A DNA stretch of 64,000 bases from Acetobacteraceae bacterium (GCA_027487385.1 JAIYDS010000118.1:1-64000), one strand, 5' to 3'; counted from the stretch's first letter, positions 15,431-25,482 are shown. The notes: generated by a model not told the origin, from the letters alone. Translations and numbers: made by a program.

Positions 15431-16861
15431 TCACCCTCGGCGGGTCTGCCAGATATCGAGCGGTGTCTCGAAGGCGGCAGCGGTGCCGCTCCGGGCGATG
15501 GCGAGTTCGGCTTCGCGTGCGGCATCGTTCAGCATGCGGCGCCAGTCGAGGCCAAGGATTTCGCCTGATTCGACGCGCAGGACACCATCCACCACCACAT
15601 CCGTCACGTCCCCGCCGCTGGCGTGGCACACGGCGCGATGCAACGGCATCTGGACCGGCATGAGATGTGGCTTGCCAAGATCGACCGTGATCAGATCGGC
15701 ACGCTTTCCCGGCTCGATGGAGCCCAACTCATCAGCCAGGTTCAGCCCTCTCGCAGCCTCGATCGTACAGAGTTCCAGCGCCTTGCCGGGCGGCAGGACC
15801 TGCTGATCGCGCAGAGCGGTCCGGTGGTAGTGCATGCACAGCCACATGTTGCGGAAAGGATCGGTCGAGCGGTCGGGGCCGGGCCCATCGCTTCCCAGCA
15901 TCACACGAATGCCGGCCTCGATCAGCTCAGGCACGGGGCAGCGGCCGAACATCGAGAGATTGGCGGCCGGGTTGTGCACGACCGCCGTGTCGGTCTGACG
16001 CAACAAGGCCACCTCATCGGCGGTCGGATCAATGCAGTGGGACAGCCAGGCATCGGGGCCGAGCGCCCCTGTCTCGGCCTGAAGCCGGGCGATGGAGCCT
16101 TGGCGGTGGCCATCCTGATGCCACATCACGCGGCGCCGGCGTGAGAGGCCCCGCATTTGGCGTGTCGCCGCGAACAGCGCCGCGGCCTGGGACGGATCTG
16201 CCTGGGCGTGATGAACGGGTGAGAGCAAGGCGATGCGGAAGCGGCCCTCCTCCGGCCTGTGCGCTGCCTCGATGACCGCCTCGCAGGTGTCGAGGAAGGC
16301 CTCGAAGGGAACCTCGGCGCGGCGCGCGACGCCGCGCGACCAGCTGGAAAGCATCACCGGAAAGGGTGGGCGGGGATGCCCCAGTACAAGGATTTCGCGG
16401 ACACCGATCTCACGCACCGCCGCGAGATGGGCCGCCGCGAAGCTGGGATCGTCCGCGCGCATGATCGAGTCACCACCGCCCAGGAGGACCACGGCCGTGG
16501 TGACGCCAAAGCGAAGACGCTCCAAGGCGGAAAGCGCGGCGGAAGCGCGCCAGAATTCGGCGCTTGAACCCTGCCCATAAATCTGCGCAACAGCGGCCGA
16601 CCACGCCGCGTTGTTGCCGCTGCCAACGGTCTTGGTGAGCGCGTGCCCTGCATGGGTATGTCCGTCAATCAGCCCTGGCAGCACCACCTTGCCGCGCGCA
16701 TCCAGCCGCCGCCGCGCCTCCGGAAAGTCGCGCAGCATGGGCCCTGTCTCGCCCACGGCCAGAAAGCGCCCGCCGCTGATCGCCACGGCACCGTCGGACA
16801 GGATGCGGCGGCCCGCATCCATGGTGATCACCTGCCCACCGGTGACCAGAAGATCAATCAC
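15431..16861 (-). CDS. Amidohydrolase, TrzA/AtzA/SsnA-like deaminase or hydrolase
   Basis: 476 aa metal-dependent hydrolase of the cytosine deaminase/chlorohydrolase superfamily. A small beta-sandwich (1-60, with GKVVLPGLIDGHTH) is followed by the TIM barrel. Metal ligands are His68 and His70 (DGHTH), a His in VMWHQDGH, a His in LSHCI and the Asp in GSDGPGPD. The start is a GTG that overlaps the stop of the upstream binding-protein gene (GTGA). Family members deaminate or dechlorinate purine- or triazine-type heterocycles. The genomic context suggests an amine- or amide-containing compound taken up by the neighbouring binding protein; the substrate is not predictable. Confidence 0.87.
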   Translation of the reverse strand: MIDLLVTGGQVITMDAGRRILSDGAVAISGGRFLAVGETGPMLRDFPEARRRLDARGKVVLPGLIDGHTHAGHALTKTVGSGNNAAWSAAVAQIYGQGSSAEFWRASAALSALERLRFGVTTAVVLLGGGDSIMRADDPSFAAAHLAAVREIGVREILVLGHPRPPFPVMLSSWSRGVARRAEVPFEAFLDTCEAVIEAAHRPEEGRFRIALLSPVHHAQADPSQAAALFAATRQMRGLSRRRRVMWHQDGHRQGSIARLQAETGALGPDAWLSHCIDPTADEVALLRQTDTAVVHNPAANLSMFGRCPVPELIEAGIRVMLGSDGPGPDRSTDPFRNMWLCMHYHRTALRDQQVLPPGKALELCTIEAARGLNLADELGSIEPGKRADLITVDLGKPHLMPVQMPLHRAVCHASGGDVTDVVVDGVLRVESGEILGLDWRRMLNDAAREAELAIARSGTAAAFETPLDIWQTRRG

Positions 16862-18432
16862 GGGGAGCGACGCAGCGTATAGAAGAGCGGCATGTGGCGC
16901 GGCAGGTCGGTCAGGCCGGCGCGATAGGCGGTCGGCTGCTTCCAGCGCCCGGCGGGAACGAAGGGCACATCCTCGAAGGCCAGGCGCTGGAATTCGGGGC
17001 CCATCGCGGCGCGTGCGGCCGCATCGCCTGTTTCAAACCAACGGTCCCGCAGCGCCTCGATACGCGGGCTGCTGGGCCAGCCGGACCAGGCGGCGTTGCC
17101 ATTGCCGCGCAGCGCCAGATGGCCCGCCGGATCCCACATCTCCAGGCCCGGCAGGAAGGTGGTCAGCACGTTCCAGCCGCCCTGCTCGGGGGGCTCGCGC
17201 CGGTTGCGGCGCTGCAGCCAATTGCCGAAATCCATCGCCACGAAATCCACATTCATCCCCGCACGGCGCAGTTGATCCGACGCGACCTCAGCCAGCGTGT
17301 TGATCCCCGTGCTGCTGGTGGCCGTCAGGAAGGTGATGCGCTCGCCCGCATAGCCGGCGGCTTCCAACCCGCGGCGCGCGGTCATGGCGTCCTGGGGTGG
17401 CAGGATGCCCTCCTGGCTGGCCATGGGGGATTCGGGAACAAAGACGCCGACGCCGTCATTCCACATGTCCCGGCTGGCACCGGCGATGGCCTGCATCAGG
17501 CTGGCCTGGTCCAGCGCGCGCATGGCGGCGCGGCGGATCGCAGGATTGTTGAAGGGCGGATGCAGGTGGTTGAAGCGGATGATCCCCATGTTTCCGGCCG
17601 GATTGAAATCATCCACCACCACGCGACGATCCCGCCGCAAGGTCGGCAGGAGATCGAGCAGCGGGTCCTCGTACCAGTCGATCTCCCCGGCGCGCAGCGC
17701 ATTGGCCGCCGTGCCGTGATCCGGCAGGATGGTCCATTCCAGCCGGTCGAAATGCGCGATCTTGGGGCCGGAGGTGAATTCGGGCCGGCCCGGCCGCGGG
17801 ATGTAATCGGCGAAGCGCTCATAGGCGACGCGCGCCCCGGCCACGCGCTCGGCGGCGATGAAGCGGAAGGGACCACTGCCCACGGGCTCGGTCACCTGCC
17901 GTGCGGCATCGGTCAGCGCCAGGCGCTCGGGCATCATGGCCGGCATGAAGGTATTGGCCTTGCCCAGGGCATTGGGCAGCAGCGGAAAGGGGTGCTTCAG
18001 GCGAAAGCGGATTTCCCGGTCCGATGGCGCGCTGAGTTCATCCGTGGCCGCCATCAGCGTCTGGCCGAAGGCGTCCACCACGGCCCAGCGGCGGATGCTC
18101 TGCACGCAATCCCGCGCGCGCACCGGCTCGCCGTCATGGAACTTCAGACCCTCGCGCAGGGTGAGGCGCCAGAGGAGGCCGTCATTCTCGATGACATGCC
18201 CCTCGACCATCTGCGGATGCGGGTTGAGGCGGTTGTCCATGCCGTAGAGCGTGTCGAACACCGCGTTGGAATGGTGCCGGGTGACGAAGGCCGAGGACCA
18301 GATCGGGTCCAACACGCTGAGGTCGTTGTTGGGCCGGAAGCGCAGGATGCGCGCGGCCTGCGCGCGGATCTGCGGCGCCTTCACCGTGGCAGCCAGGGCC
18401 GCGCCGGCGGTCAGGACATCACGACGTTTCAT
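16858..18432 (-). CDS. ABC transporter substrate-binding protein, family 5
   Basis: 524 aa, exported by a Tat-like leader (MKRRDVLTAGAALAATVKAP). Domain SBP_bac_5: RFRPNNDLSVLDPIW start, LREGLKFHDGEPVRARDCV in the first lobe, and VGSGPFRF. The ATG at 18432 is fixed by GGAGGAA upstream; the longer frame is antisense to nothing useful and overlaps the oxidoreductase gene. It overlaps the upstream gene by 14 bp. No permease or ATPase genes accompany it, so it must use a transporter encoded elsewhere. Family 5 proteins bind peptides and also many small amines, opines and glycine-betaine-like solutes. Confidence 0.88.
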   Translation of the reverse strand: MKRRDVLTAGAALAATVKAPQIRAQAARILRFRPNNDLSVLDPIWSSAFVTRHHSNAVFDTLYGMDNRLNPHPQMVEGHVIENDGLLWRLTLREGLKFHDGEPVRARDCVQSIRRWAVVDAFGQTLMAATDELSAPSDREIRFRLKHPFPLLPNALGKANTFMPAMMPERLALTDAARQVTEPVGSGPFRFIAAERVAGARVAYERFADYIPRPGRPEFTSGPKIAHFDRLEWTILPDHGTAANALRAGEIDWYEDPLLDLLPTLRRDRRVVVDDFNPAGNMGIIRFNHLHPPFNNPAIRRAAMRALDQASLMQAIAGASRDMWNDGVGVFVPESPMASQEGILPPQDAMTARRGLEAAGYAGERITFLTATSSTGINTLAEVASDQLRRAGMNVDFVAMDFGNWLQRRNRREPPEQGGWNVLTTFLPGLEMWDPAGHLALRGNGNAAWSGWPSSPRIEALRDRWFETGDAAARAAMGPEFQRLAFEDVPFVPAGRWKQPTAYRAGLTDLPRHMPLFYTLRRSP

Positions 18433-20884
18433 GCGGTTCCTCCTTCGGGGCACGCACCCTGGCGCCGGTTGGATCATAGGGTGGCTTGAGTGTGGCGCGC
18501 GCCGCATGGCGCTGGCCCGCGATCTCGATCTCGAACCGCCCGTCGCGGATGAAATCCGCCGTGACGCCGCCCGCATGGCTCACATAGCCGAGCCCGATCG
18601 CCCGCCCGAGCGTATGGCCATACATCGCGGAGGTGGTGTGGCCGACGCGCACGCCATCCCGCCAGATGGGCTCGTTGTGCAGCAGCAGCGGGGCCGGATC
18701 CTCCAGCAGGAAGGTGACGAGCCGGCGCGCCGGCGTCTGGCCGCGCTGGGGCAGCAGCGCCTCCCGCCCGATGAAGCCGCCAGGCTTGTCCCAGGCGACC
18801 GCGAAGCCCAGCCCCGCCTGCAGCGGCGTGTCCTCATCGGTGATGTCATGGCCCCAATGGCGATAGGCCTTCTCGATCCGCAGGGAGTTCAGTGCGTGAT
18901 AGCCGGCCATGCGGAGGCCATGCGGCTGCCCGGCTTCCAGCAGCGCCTCGAAGACGCCAGCCGCGAATTCGGCGGGCATGTGCAATTCCCAGCCAAGTTC
19001 ACCCACATAGGTGATGCGGGTGGCCCAGACGCGCGCATAGGCGAGATCAATCTCGCGAGCCGTGGCGAAGGGGAAACCCGTGTTGGAGAGATCGGCATCG
19101 GTCAGCGCCGCGAGCACCTCGCGCGATTTCGGACCCATGAGCGAGAGGGTTGCATAGGCCGAACTCGCATCCCAGGCGGCCACGCCCTCAGGCAAATGCC
19201 GCTTCAGCCAGGCGAAGTCGCGCACCTGCGTCGCGGCCGCGGTCACGATGCGGTAGCGCGTGGCCGTCTCTCGCGTCACCGTCAGGTCGGCTTCGATGCC
19301 GCCGCGTTCATTGAGCCATTGCGTGTAGATGACGCGGCCGGGCGCGACCGCCACGTCATTGGCGCAGATCCGGTTCAGGGCAGCTTCCGCGCCCGCACCC
19401 TCCACGATGAATTGCGCGAAGGAGGTCTGGTCGAACAGGCCGACCGCCTCCCGCACGGCGCGGTGTTCCTCGGCCGATGGTGCGAACCAGTTCTGCCGCC
19501 CGTAGGAGTATTCGTATTCGGCCTTCATGCCCGGCGATGCGAACCAATTCGCGCGCTCCCAGCCGGCGACTTCGCCAAACACGGCGCCCCGTTCCTTCAG
19601 GGCATCGTGCAGCGGCGAGCGCCGCACGCCGCGCGCCGTCTCGGGCTGCCGGAACGGCCAATGCATGGCGTAGAGCAGGCCGAGCGATTCCACCGTCCGA
19701 TCCCTCAGGTAGCGCGCATTGCGCTGGAAGGGCATGGCACGCCGGAGGTCCACATCCCACAGATCCATGGGCGGGTGGCCATCCACGATCCAGTCCGCCA
19801 GCACGCGACCCGCGCCGCCGGCCGACTGGATGCCGATCGAATTGAAGCCCGCCGCGACGAAGAGACCCGGCAATTCCGGTGCTTCGCCGAGCAGATAGCG
19901 ATCATCGGGGGTGAAGCTCTCAGGGCCGTTGAAGAAGAGGCGAATGCCCGTCCTGGCCAGCAGCGGGATACGCTGCATGGCGCGTTCCAGCAGCGGCTCC
20001 ACATGCTCCATGTCATCGGGCAGGTGGCCGAAGGCGAAATCCTTCGGCACGCCGCCCATGCCCCAGGGCTTCGCCACCTCCTCGAACCAGCCGACCAGCA
20101 GCTTGCCGGGCTCGGGCTTCACATAGGTCATGTTGTCGGGGTCACGCAGCACGGGCAGGTTGGGCGGCAGCTCCGGCATGGCCTCGGTGACGACGTAGAA
20201 ATGCTCGGCCGCGTGCAGGGGCACCGTCACGCCGGCCTCGGCGGCCAATTCGCGCGCCCACATGCCCGCGCAATTCACCACCACATCGGCCGCGATCGGG
20301 CCGCGATCGGTCATCACGCCGGTTGCGCGGCCGTTCTTCTGCAGGATGGAGGTCACGGAAACGCCCTCCTCGATGCGGGCGCCCTTCTGCCGGGCGCCGC
20401 GCGCCAGGGCCTGGGTGGTGTCGATCGGGTTCACATAGCCATCGCCTGGCAGGTGCACCGCGCCGACAATGTCGCGCGCTTCCATCAGGGGCCACAGCGC
20501 CGCCGCCTCCGAAGGGCCCAGCACACGGACCTCCAGCCCGAAGCAACTCGCCATCGAGGCGCCGCGTTTCAACTCCTCGAAGCGCGCCTCGGTGGTGGCG
20601 AGGGCCAGCGAGCCGGCCTGGCGATAGCCGGTCGCCTGGCCCGTCTCCGCCTCCAATTGCTGGTAAAGCCCCGAGGTGTATTTCGCGAGGCGCGTCAGGT
20701 TCTGCGTCGCGCGCAATTGCCCGACGAGGCCGGCCGCATGCCAGGTGGTGCCGCTGGTGAGCTGCTTCCGCTCCAGCAGCAGTACGTCACTCCAGCCGCG
20801 CCGGGTGAGGTGATAGGCGAGGCTGCACCCCACCACGCCACCGCCGACGATGACGACGCGCGCATGCTTTGGAAGTTCAGCCAT
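18419..20884 (-). CDS. Dimethylglycine/sarcosine dehydrogenase-like FAD protein with GcvT domain
   Basis: 821 aa. FAD-dependent DAO domain (1-370; GGGVVG at 14-19; TSGTTWHAAGL with His49 placed as in the histidyl-FAD dehydrogenases), an FAO_M linker (about 375-430), an aminomethyltransferase GCV_T fold (about 435-720; MGPKSREVL, YVGELGWELH) and a C-terminal barrel (about 725-810). This architecture is that of dimethylglycine and sarcosine dehydrogenases, which oxidise N-methyl groups and pass the formaldehyde unit to tetrahydrofolate. It directly abuts the CocE gene upstream and overlaps the binding-protein gene downstream. N-demethylation of the imported solute is the likely job. Confidence 0.9.
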   Translation of the reverse strand: MAELPKHARVVIVGGGVVGCSLAYHLTRRGWSDVLLLERKQLTSGTTWHAAGLVGQLRATQNLTRLAKYTSGLYQQLEAETGQATGYRQAGSLALATTEARFEELKRGASMASCFGLEVRVLGPSEAAALWPLMEARDIVGAVHLPGDGYVNPIDTTQALARGARQKGARIEEGVSVTSILQKNGRATGVMTDRGPIAADVVVNCAGMWARELAAEAGVTVPLHAAEHFYVVTEAMPELPPNLPVLRDPDNMTYVKPEPGKLLVGWFEEVAKPWGMGGVPKDFAFGHLPDDMEHVEPLLERAMQRIPLLARTGIRLFFNGPESFTPDDRYLLGEAPELPGLFVAAGFNSIGIQSAGGAGRVLADWIVDGHPPMDLWDVDLRRAMPFQRNARYLRDRTVESLGLLYAMHWPFRQPETARGVRRSPLHDALKERGAVFGEVAGWERANWFASPGMKAEYEYSYGRQNWFAPSAEEHRAVREAVGLFDQTSFAQFIVEGAGAEAALNRICANDVAVAPGRVIYTQWLNERGGIEADLTVTRETATRYRIVTAAATQVRDFAWLKRHLPEGVAAWDASSAYATLSLMGPKSREVLAALTDADLSNTGFPFATAREIDLAYARVWATRITYVGELGWELHMPAEFAAGVFEALLEAGQPHGLRMAGYHALNSLRIEKAYRHWGHDITDEDTPLQAGLGFAVAWDKPGGFIGREALLPQRGQTPARRLVTFLLEDPAPLLLHNEPIWRDGVRVGHTTSAMYGHTLGRAIGLGYVSHAGGVTADFIRDGRFEIEIAGQRHAARATLKPPYDPTGARVRAPKEEPHETS

Positions 20885-22888
20885 TCACAGGTGATCCCGC
20901 TTCATCGTCCAGTTCCAGTCGCGGCAGAACACCTCCGCCTCACCCTCCAGCGCCCGCAGCCGCATGCGACAATGCAGGTTCGTGGCGTCGCAGGTGAGTT
21001 CGGTGTCAATCTCGGTCGCGACATTCCAGGCGCCGCGGCTGAACTTCCAGCGCAGCGCAATGGCCACGCCGGCCGTGGTGGGGTCGGCCTCCGTGATGCG
21101 ATATTCCTCGCGCGCGGAAGAGGCGACGGTCCAGTCGATATCATCCAGGCGATAGGCGCCGTTCTGCTCCTCGATGAAGAGGCGCGTCTCGCCCGTCGCC
21201 ACATCCTTGGTGATACGGCGCGCGCGCTTCACCGGCGCGACCTCGGTGCGGGCCGGCGGCGGATAGCTGCGCGGCGGCCCGAAGGGCTGCCAATCCGGCG
21301 GTGTGATCGCCGTGGTCAGCAACGGCATGTGCAGCCTCGTGGCGCCGGTGTGAACCGTGATCGTCACCGGCTCCGGTGAGGGCCAGGCGATGGGCCAGTA
21401 GCTGGTGGACAAGGCCAGGCGGATCCGATGGCCCTTCAGGAAGCGGTAGCCGCGCACATCCAGCTTCAGACGGAGGCGGTAGCGCCGGCCCGGCACCAAG
21501 GCGACCGGATTCCGCTCATCCTCGAGTTGGGTGAGGTTGTGCAGGCTGAGCCAGGCGCGGGCCGAGCTGCCATCGGGCTTCACATCGCAAATCCGCGCCA
21601 CGAGGAAGGCGGCGGGCCGGTCGACCGAAAGCTCGATCTCCAGCTCCGGCGCGCCGAGGCAATCCACGGCTTCCTCCAACGGCGCGGTGTCGAAGCAGAG
21701 GGAGGCGCCATCATCGGTCCGCTGGTCGCCTGGAAGCTCGGCGCCCGGGGCATAGGCGAACCAGGGCATGATCTCGCCCGAGGCCAGGCCCAGCGTTTGC
21801 GGGGAGAGATGGCTCAGCGCTGCCCCGGCCGGCGCGTCATCGGTCAGGCGCCCCTGGGTCAGGAACCAGCTGCGAAATCCTGGGGCGGCAGGCGGCCAGG
21901 CGGGCAGGCCCACCCAACGGCCCGGCGTCTGCGGGTAGAATTCCTGCGTGGGCAGGTCCTCCATGATGAAGGCGATGAAGGGCGGGCGGTCATCCTGCGG
22001 CGCCTCGCCCCGCAGATGCTGGCCGAACCAGGCGACCGCATCGCCCAGGAAATCAATGGCCGGGCCCGGCTGCGCCTGATGCGGGTATTTGTGGCACCAG
22101 GGGCCGAGGGTCGCGCGCCGCGGCGCGTCCAGCGCCCCCATGAGATAGGGCAGCGTCTGTGCGTAGTTGCTGTCGGCCTGGCCCGAGAACATGCAGAAGG
22201 CGGCCGAGATGGCCTTGGGATCCTTCATCTGGTGCTTGTCCCAATGGGCGTCCCGCCGCTGCCGACCCAAGGTGGTGAGCGCATGCGGGGCCATCGTCTC
22301 CAGCCGCTGCAGCCACATCTCGCGCCAGGCCTCCCCCACCACGGCGGGGTCGGGCGGGCGGGAGGTGAAGCCGGTGCAGGCCGCCGCCCAGGCCAGGTTC
22401 TCGTTCAGGATGACGCCGTTCTTCCGCGCCATGCCGACATTGAAGCGATCATGGCTGAAGGCGGTGGCGACCACGGCTTCCAGGCCCGGCGGGCGCTGCT
22501 CGGCCGCCATCAGCGCGTTGATGCCCCCCCAGGACAGGCCGATCATGCCCAGATGCCCGTCGCACCAGGGTTGCGCCTTCATCCAGGCCAGCACTTCGAC
22601 CGTGTCGGCATAGGTCTGGTGCGGGTCGTCCACGCCCTCGCTGTCGCCGGTGCCGCGCATGTCCACGCGCATGCCGCAAAATCCGGCCTGCGCGAGGAAG
22701 CCATGGATCCCCCAGTCCCGCGTCGCGGTGTGGTCCCGCTTGCGGTAGGGGATGATCTCCAGCACGGCCGGCCAGGGGCCTGCTCCCTCCGGCCGCCAGA
22801 GCGAGGCCGAGAGCCGGACCCCATCCGCCATGGGCAGCCAGAAATGAGCGGTATGGGCGACGCCGTGCCCGGTTGGAACCACGTCCAT
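20885..22888 (-). CDS. CocE/NonD-family serine hydrolase (Xaa-Pro dipeptidyl-peptidase type)
   Basis: 667 aa. Alpha/beta-hydrolase domain with nucleophile Ser119 (GLSWGG), the oxyanion/DxRGTGDSEG motif near 77-85 and the catalytic His in GPWCHKYPH, followed by the C-terminal jelly-roll domain of the X-Pro dipeptidyl-peptidase/cocaine esterase family. No signal peptide, so cytoplasmic. It is the first gene of the six-member operon; the next gene starts at the base after its stop. Such enzymes cleave ester or amide bonds in acylated small molecules and beta-lactam side chains. A ring-acylated or ester substrate of the operon would fit. Confidence 0.88.
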   Translation of the reverse strand: MDVVPTGHGVAHTAHFWLPMADGVRLSASLWRPEGAGPWPAVLEIIPYRKRDHTATRDWGIHGFLAQAGFCGMRVDMRGTGDSEGVDDPHQTYADTVEVLAWMKAQPWCDGHLGMIGLSWGGINALMAAEQRPPGLEAVVATAFSHDRFNVGMARKNGVILNENLAWAAACTGFTSRPPDPAVVGEAWREMWLQRLETMAPHALTTLGRQRRDAHWDKHQMKDPKAISAAFCMFSGQADSNYAQTLPYLMGALDAPRRATLGPWCHKYPHQAQPGPAIDFLGDAVAWFGQHLRGEAPQDDRPPFIAFIMEDLPTQEFYPQTPGRWVGLPAWPPAAPGFRSWFLTQGRLTDDAPAGAALSHLSPQTLGLASGEIMPWFAYAPGAELPGDQRTDDGASLCFDTAPLEEAVDCLGAPELEIELSVDRPAAFLVARICDVKPDGSSARAWLSLHNLTQLEDERNPVALVPGRRYRLRLKLDVRGYRFLKGHRIRLALSTSYWPIAWPSPEPVTITVHTGATRLHMPLLTTAITPPDWQPFGPPRSYPPPARTEVAPVKRARRITKDVATGETRLFIEEQNGAYRLDDIDWTVASSAREEYRITEADPTTAGVAIALRWKFSRGAWNVATEIDTELTCDATNLHCRMRLRALEGEAEVFCRDWNWTMKRDHL

Positions 22889-22947
22889 GACAAGCCCCTC
22901 CAGGCGGAAACACTGGGAGCTTAGGGAGGGGAGATTTGTTCAGGCAA

Positions 22948-22972
22948 GTGAAATAAATCCAGAGAATTTCAC
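22948..22972. promoter_or_regulatory. Palindromic operator candidate upstream of the CocE operon
   Basis: Perfect inverted repeat GTGAAAT-N11-ATTTCAC, about 60 bp before the operon start and immediately beyond the end of the XRE-cupin gene. Its AT-rich spacer stands out in the GC-rich context. A related imperfect element (ATTTCAC, then GCGAAAAT) lies at 25540-25558 between the gamma-glutamyltransferase and aldolase genes. It is the best candidate binding site for the adjacent XRE-cupin regulator. Confidence 0.55.
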
Positions 22973-22994
22973 GGCACCCCGACGGCCCGCCGCC

Positions 22995-23573
22995 TCAATA
23001 GGAGGGCGGGGTGATGACCCACAGCACCCGCGTCACGGTGGTGCCCGGATTCTGGCAACGATGGGTCAGGGTGCTGGGGAAGGAGAAGCTGTCACCCTCG
23101 CGCAATTCGAAGCAGCGCCCATTGATCCAGAGGGTGAGCCGGCCGGTCAGCACGAACCCGGCCTCCGCCCCTTCATGGCTGTAGTCGCCGCTATCGGCGC
23201 CGGGCTCGATGGTGCTGACCAGGAGTTCCAGGGGGCCGGCAAGGTTGGGCGAGGCGAGCTCCTCGCGGATGCCGAGGCCGGTGAAGGTCATGCAGCGCCG
23301 GCTTTCGGCGCGCACGATGTATTCGACCTCCTCCGGCGGCCGCTCGGGCTGGGCCTGGAAGAACCAGTTGATGTGCACGCCCAGCACGTCGCTGATCGCC
23401 TTGAGGGTGCCGATCTGCAGGCGCGACCGGTCGCGTTCGATCTGGCTGAGATAGCCGATCGAAACGCCGAGCCGCTGGGCCATGTCGGTCAGGGTCAGAC
23501 CCTTCAGCTTGCGCAACTCGCGGATCTGCCGGCCGATCTGCATGGGCTGGCTGGGAATGGGCTTGTCCGCCAC
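22995..23573 (-). CDS. XRE-family regulator with C-terminal cupin domain
   Basis: 192 aa from the GTG at 23573 (an ATG at 23543 is possible; the longer open frame to 23846 is unlikely coding). The N-terminal helix-turn-helix (about 13-65; LRKLKGLTLTDMAQRLGVS, then IGYLSQIERDRS) is joined to a cupin_2 sensor domain (about 115-190; HEGAEAGFVLTGRL, then LREGDSFSFPSTLTHRCQN). XRE-cupin proteins typically sense the substrate or an intermediate of amine or amino-acid catabolism. It lies directly upstream of the CocE operon, same strand, 106 bp away. Confidence 0.9.
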   Translation of the reverse strand: MADKPIPSQPMQIGRQIRELRKLKGLTLTDMAQRLGVSIGYLSQIERDRSRLQIGTLKAISDVLGVHINWFFQAQPERPPEEVEYIVRAESRRCMTFTGLGIREELASPNLAGPLELLVSTIEPGADSGDYSHEGAEAGFVLTGRLTLWINGRCFELREGDSFSFPSTLTHRCQNPGTTVTRVLWVITPPSY

Positions 23574-23712
23574 CGGGGGCTTTCGTGTTGTTCGCGCCCC
23601 AGCAGATCGGAGATTTCCGGTGCGCGTGCAAGCGTCCCGCGGCGCTGGACCCGGGTGGATATCCTGATGCGACACGCCGCTCTTGCACAGCGTGTGGGTG
23701 GGCTGAAGCCCG

Positions 23713-25482
23713 CTACCACCCCACCGCATAGGCGGCCGCGCGGCGCGGATCGGCGCCGGCGCGGTGGATGCCGGTGCTGCGGTCGGAGTCGATGAGGCAG
23801 ACGCCGCCGGCGCGCCACAGCCAGTCGGGCCAGCGCCGGATGTCATGGCCGAGCTGCGACAGGCCCTCGCCGATCTCCTGGGGGATGCGCCCTTCCAGGC
23901 AGAGCCGGCCGGGATAATAGGCGTGCGGCGCGAAGGAATCCGGGTGGCTGTAGGAGATGAAGCGCGGCTTCTCGATGGCCGTCTGCGGGTCCATCCCGAA
24001 GACCGCGATGTTCAGCAGCACCTGCACCATCGCCTGCACCTGGCTGTCACCCCCTGGCGTGCCGAGCGGCATGACGCGCTTGCCCCGCTGCATCGCCATC
24101 GCCGGATTGGGCGTGAGGCGCGGTCGCTTCCCCGGCGCCAGCGCGGCCGGATGGTTCGGGTCCGCCCGCGATTGCGACCCGCGTGAGGAGGGGGCGAGGC
24201 CGGTGCCAGGGATGATGATGGTGTCGCTGGAGACATCGCTCGGCGTCACGGAAATCGCATTTCCCCAGCGATCCACCGCGCAGGCATAGGAGGTATCGAG
24301 CGGCGGGATGGCGGGTTCGGTCAGGCTCGGCAGGGGGGCGGCCAGCGGGTGCTGGTTTGGCCGGATGATGCCGGCGGGCGGCATTTCCGGCCAGGCGCGG
24401 TTCGGATCAATCAGCGCGCGGCGCTGCGCGGCATAGGCTTCCGAGAGCAGGGTCTCCGCCGGGACATCGAGGAAATCCGGGTCGCCGTAATGGCGCTCGC
24501 GATCGGCGAAGGTCAGCTTCAGCGCTTCGGCGACGTGATGGATATAGGGCACGGTGTTGTGCCCCATGGCCCCCAGATCCACGCCCCGCAGGATGCCCAT
24601 GGCCTGGGGCAGCGCCGGCCCCTGGCACCAGAAGCCACAGGAATGGATTTCGAGGTCGCCATAGCGCGCCATCTGCGTCCGCTCGATGCGCACATCGTAT
24701 TCCGCCATGTCCCGCTCGGTCAGCCAGCCGCCATTCTCGGCATGAAAGCGGGTGATCTTTCGCATGATGTCGCCGCGATAAAAGGCATCCCGTGCCGCGC
24801 GCAGCCCGGCCTTGCGGTCACCACCGCGACCAAGGACCGCGGCCTCCTCATCCATCATGTATTGCAGCGAGGCGCCGAGGTCGGATTGCACGAAGACCTC
24901 GCCCACCTCGGGTGTGCGGTCATTCGGCAGGTAGATCGCGGCATTGGAGGGCCAGCGCCGGTTGCGCGCCTCCACCATCTTCAGCTGCGTGTTGAGGAAG
25001 GGGTACATCACGAAGCCCTCGCGCGCGAAGCGCGTGGCGAAGGAGGCGACCTCGCCGAAGCTCATCCGGCCGTAGCGTTCCAGCGCGGTGAGATGCGCCT
25101 GGGGCGCGGCGGGGATGATTGTGCGCATCAGGCCATGCGGGATTTCACCGCCATGCTCCCGCTGGAAATATTCGCAATTGGCGGCGGCCGGCCAACGGCC
25201 CAGCCCGTCAATCACGACGAGTTCCTCGGTCTCGGCCATGAAGATGATCATCGGCGCGACGCCGGCGATGTTCACCTGGTCACTATGCACCACGCCCAGG
25301 ACCAGGGCCGAGGCCACGCCGGCATCCACCGCGTTGCCCCCCGCCTCCAGCACGTGAAAGCCGGCCTGCGCGGCCAGGTAATGCCCGGCGGAAACCACGT
25401 GCCGCCTGGCCGCGATGACCGGCCGATGCGCGGCATAGCTGCCGGTTTCGGTCGAGATTTCCCCGGCAGAGTCCACGGACAT
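23713..25482 (-). CDS. Gamma-glutamyltransferase/hydrolase family protein
   Basis: 589 aa Ntn-hydrolase. The autocatalytic Thr is Thr397 in PPLDTSYACAVDRWGNA, where most family members have a TTH motif. Other conserved stretches are VLEAGGNAVDA (44-54), PQAMGIL and TPGGDSQVQAMVQVLLN. No signal peptide is visible, so it should be cytoplasmic, unlike classical periplasmic GGT; cytoplasmic forms include acylases and gamma-glutamyl hydrolases of amine pathways. It is divergent from the aldolase gene across a 140-bp promoter region with an ATTTCAC-type repeat. Removal of a gamma-glutamyl group from an amine conjugate is plausible. Confidence 0.88.
   Translation of the reverse strand: MSVDSAGEISTETGSYAAHRPVIAARRHVVSAGHYLAAQAGFHVLEAGGNAVDAGVASALVLGVVHSDQVNIAGVAPMIIFMAETEELVVIDGLGRWPAAANCEYFQREHGGEIPHGLMRTIIPAAPQAHLTALERYGRMSFGEVASFATRFAREGFVMYPFLNTQLKMVEARNRRWPSNAAIYLPNDRTPEVGEVFVQSDLGASLQYMMDEEAAVLGRGGDRKAGLRAARDAFYRGDIMRKITRFHAENGGWLTERDMAEYDVRIERTQMARYGDLEIHSCGFWCQGPALPQAMGILRGVDLGAMGHNTVPYIHHVAEALKLTFADRERHYGDPDFLDVPAETLLSEAYAAQRRALIDPNRAWPEMPPAGIIRPNQHPLAAPLPSLTEPAIPPLDTSYACAVDRWGNAISVTPSDVSSDTIIIPGTGLAPSSRGSQSRADPNHPAALAPGKRPRLTPNPAMAMQRGKRVMPLGTPGGDSQVQAMVQVLLNIAVFGMDPQTAIEKPRFISYSHPDSFAPHAYYPGRLCLEGRIPQEIGEGLSQLGHDIRRWPDWLWRAGGVCLIDSDRSTGIHRAGADPRRAAAYAVGW

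Noticed and set aside
18251..21379. Plus-strand open frame of 1042 codons
   Set aside because: It is antisense to the DMGDH-like protein, the binding protein and CocE genes; long antisense frames are expected at this GC content and it shows no domain.
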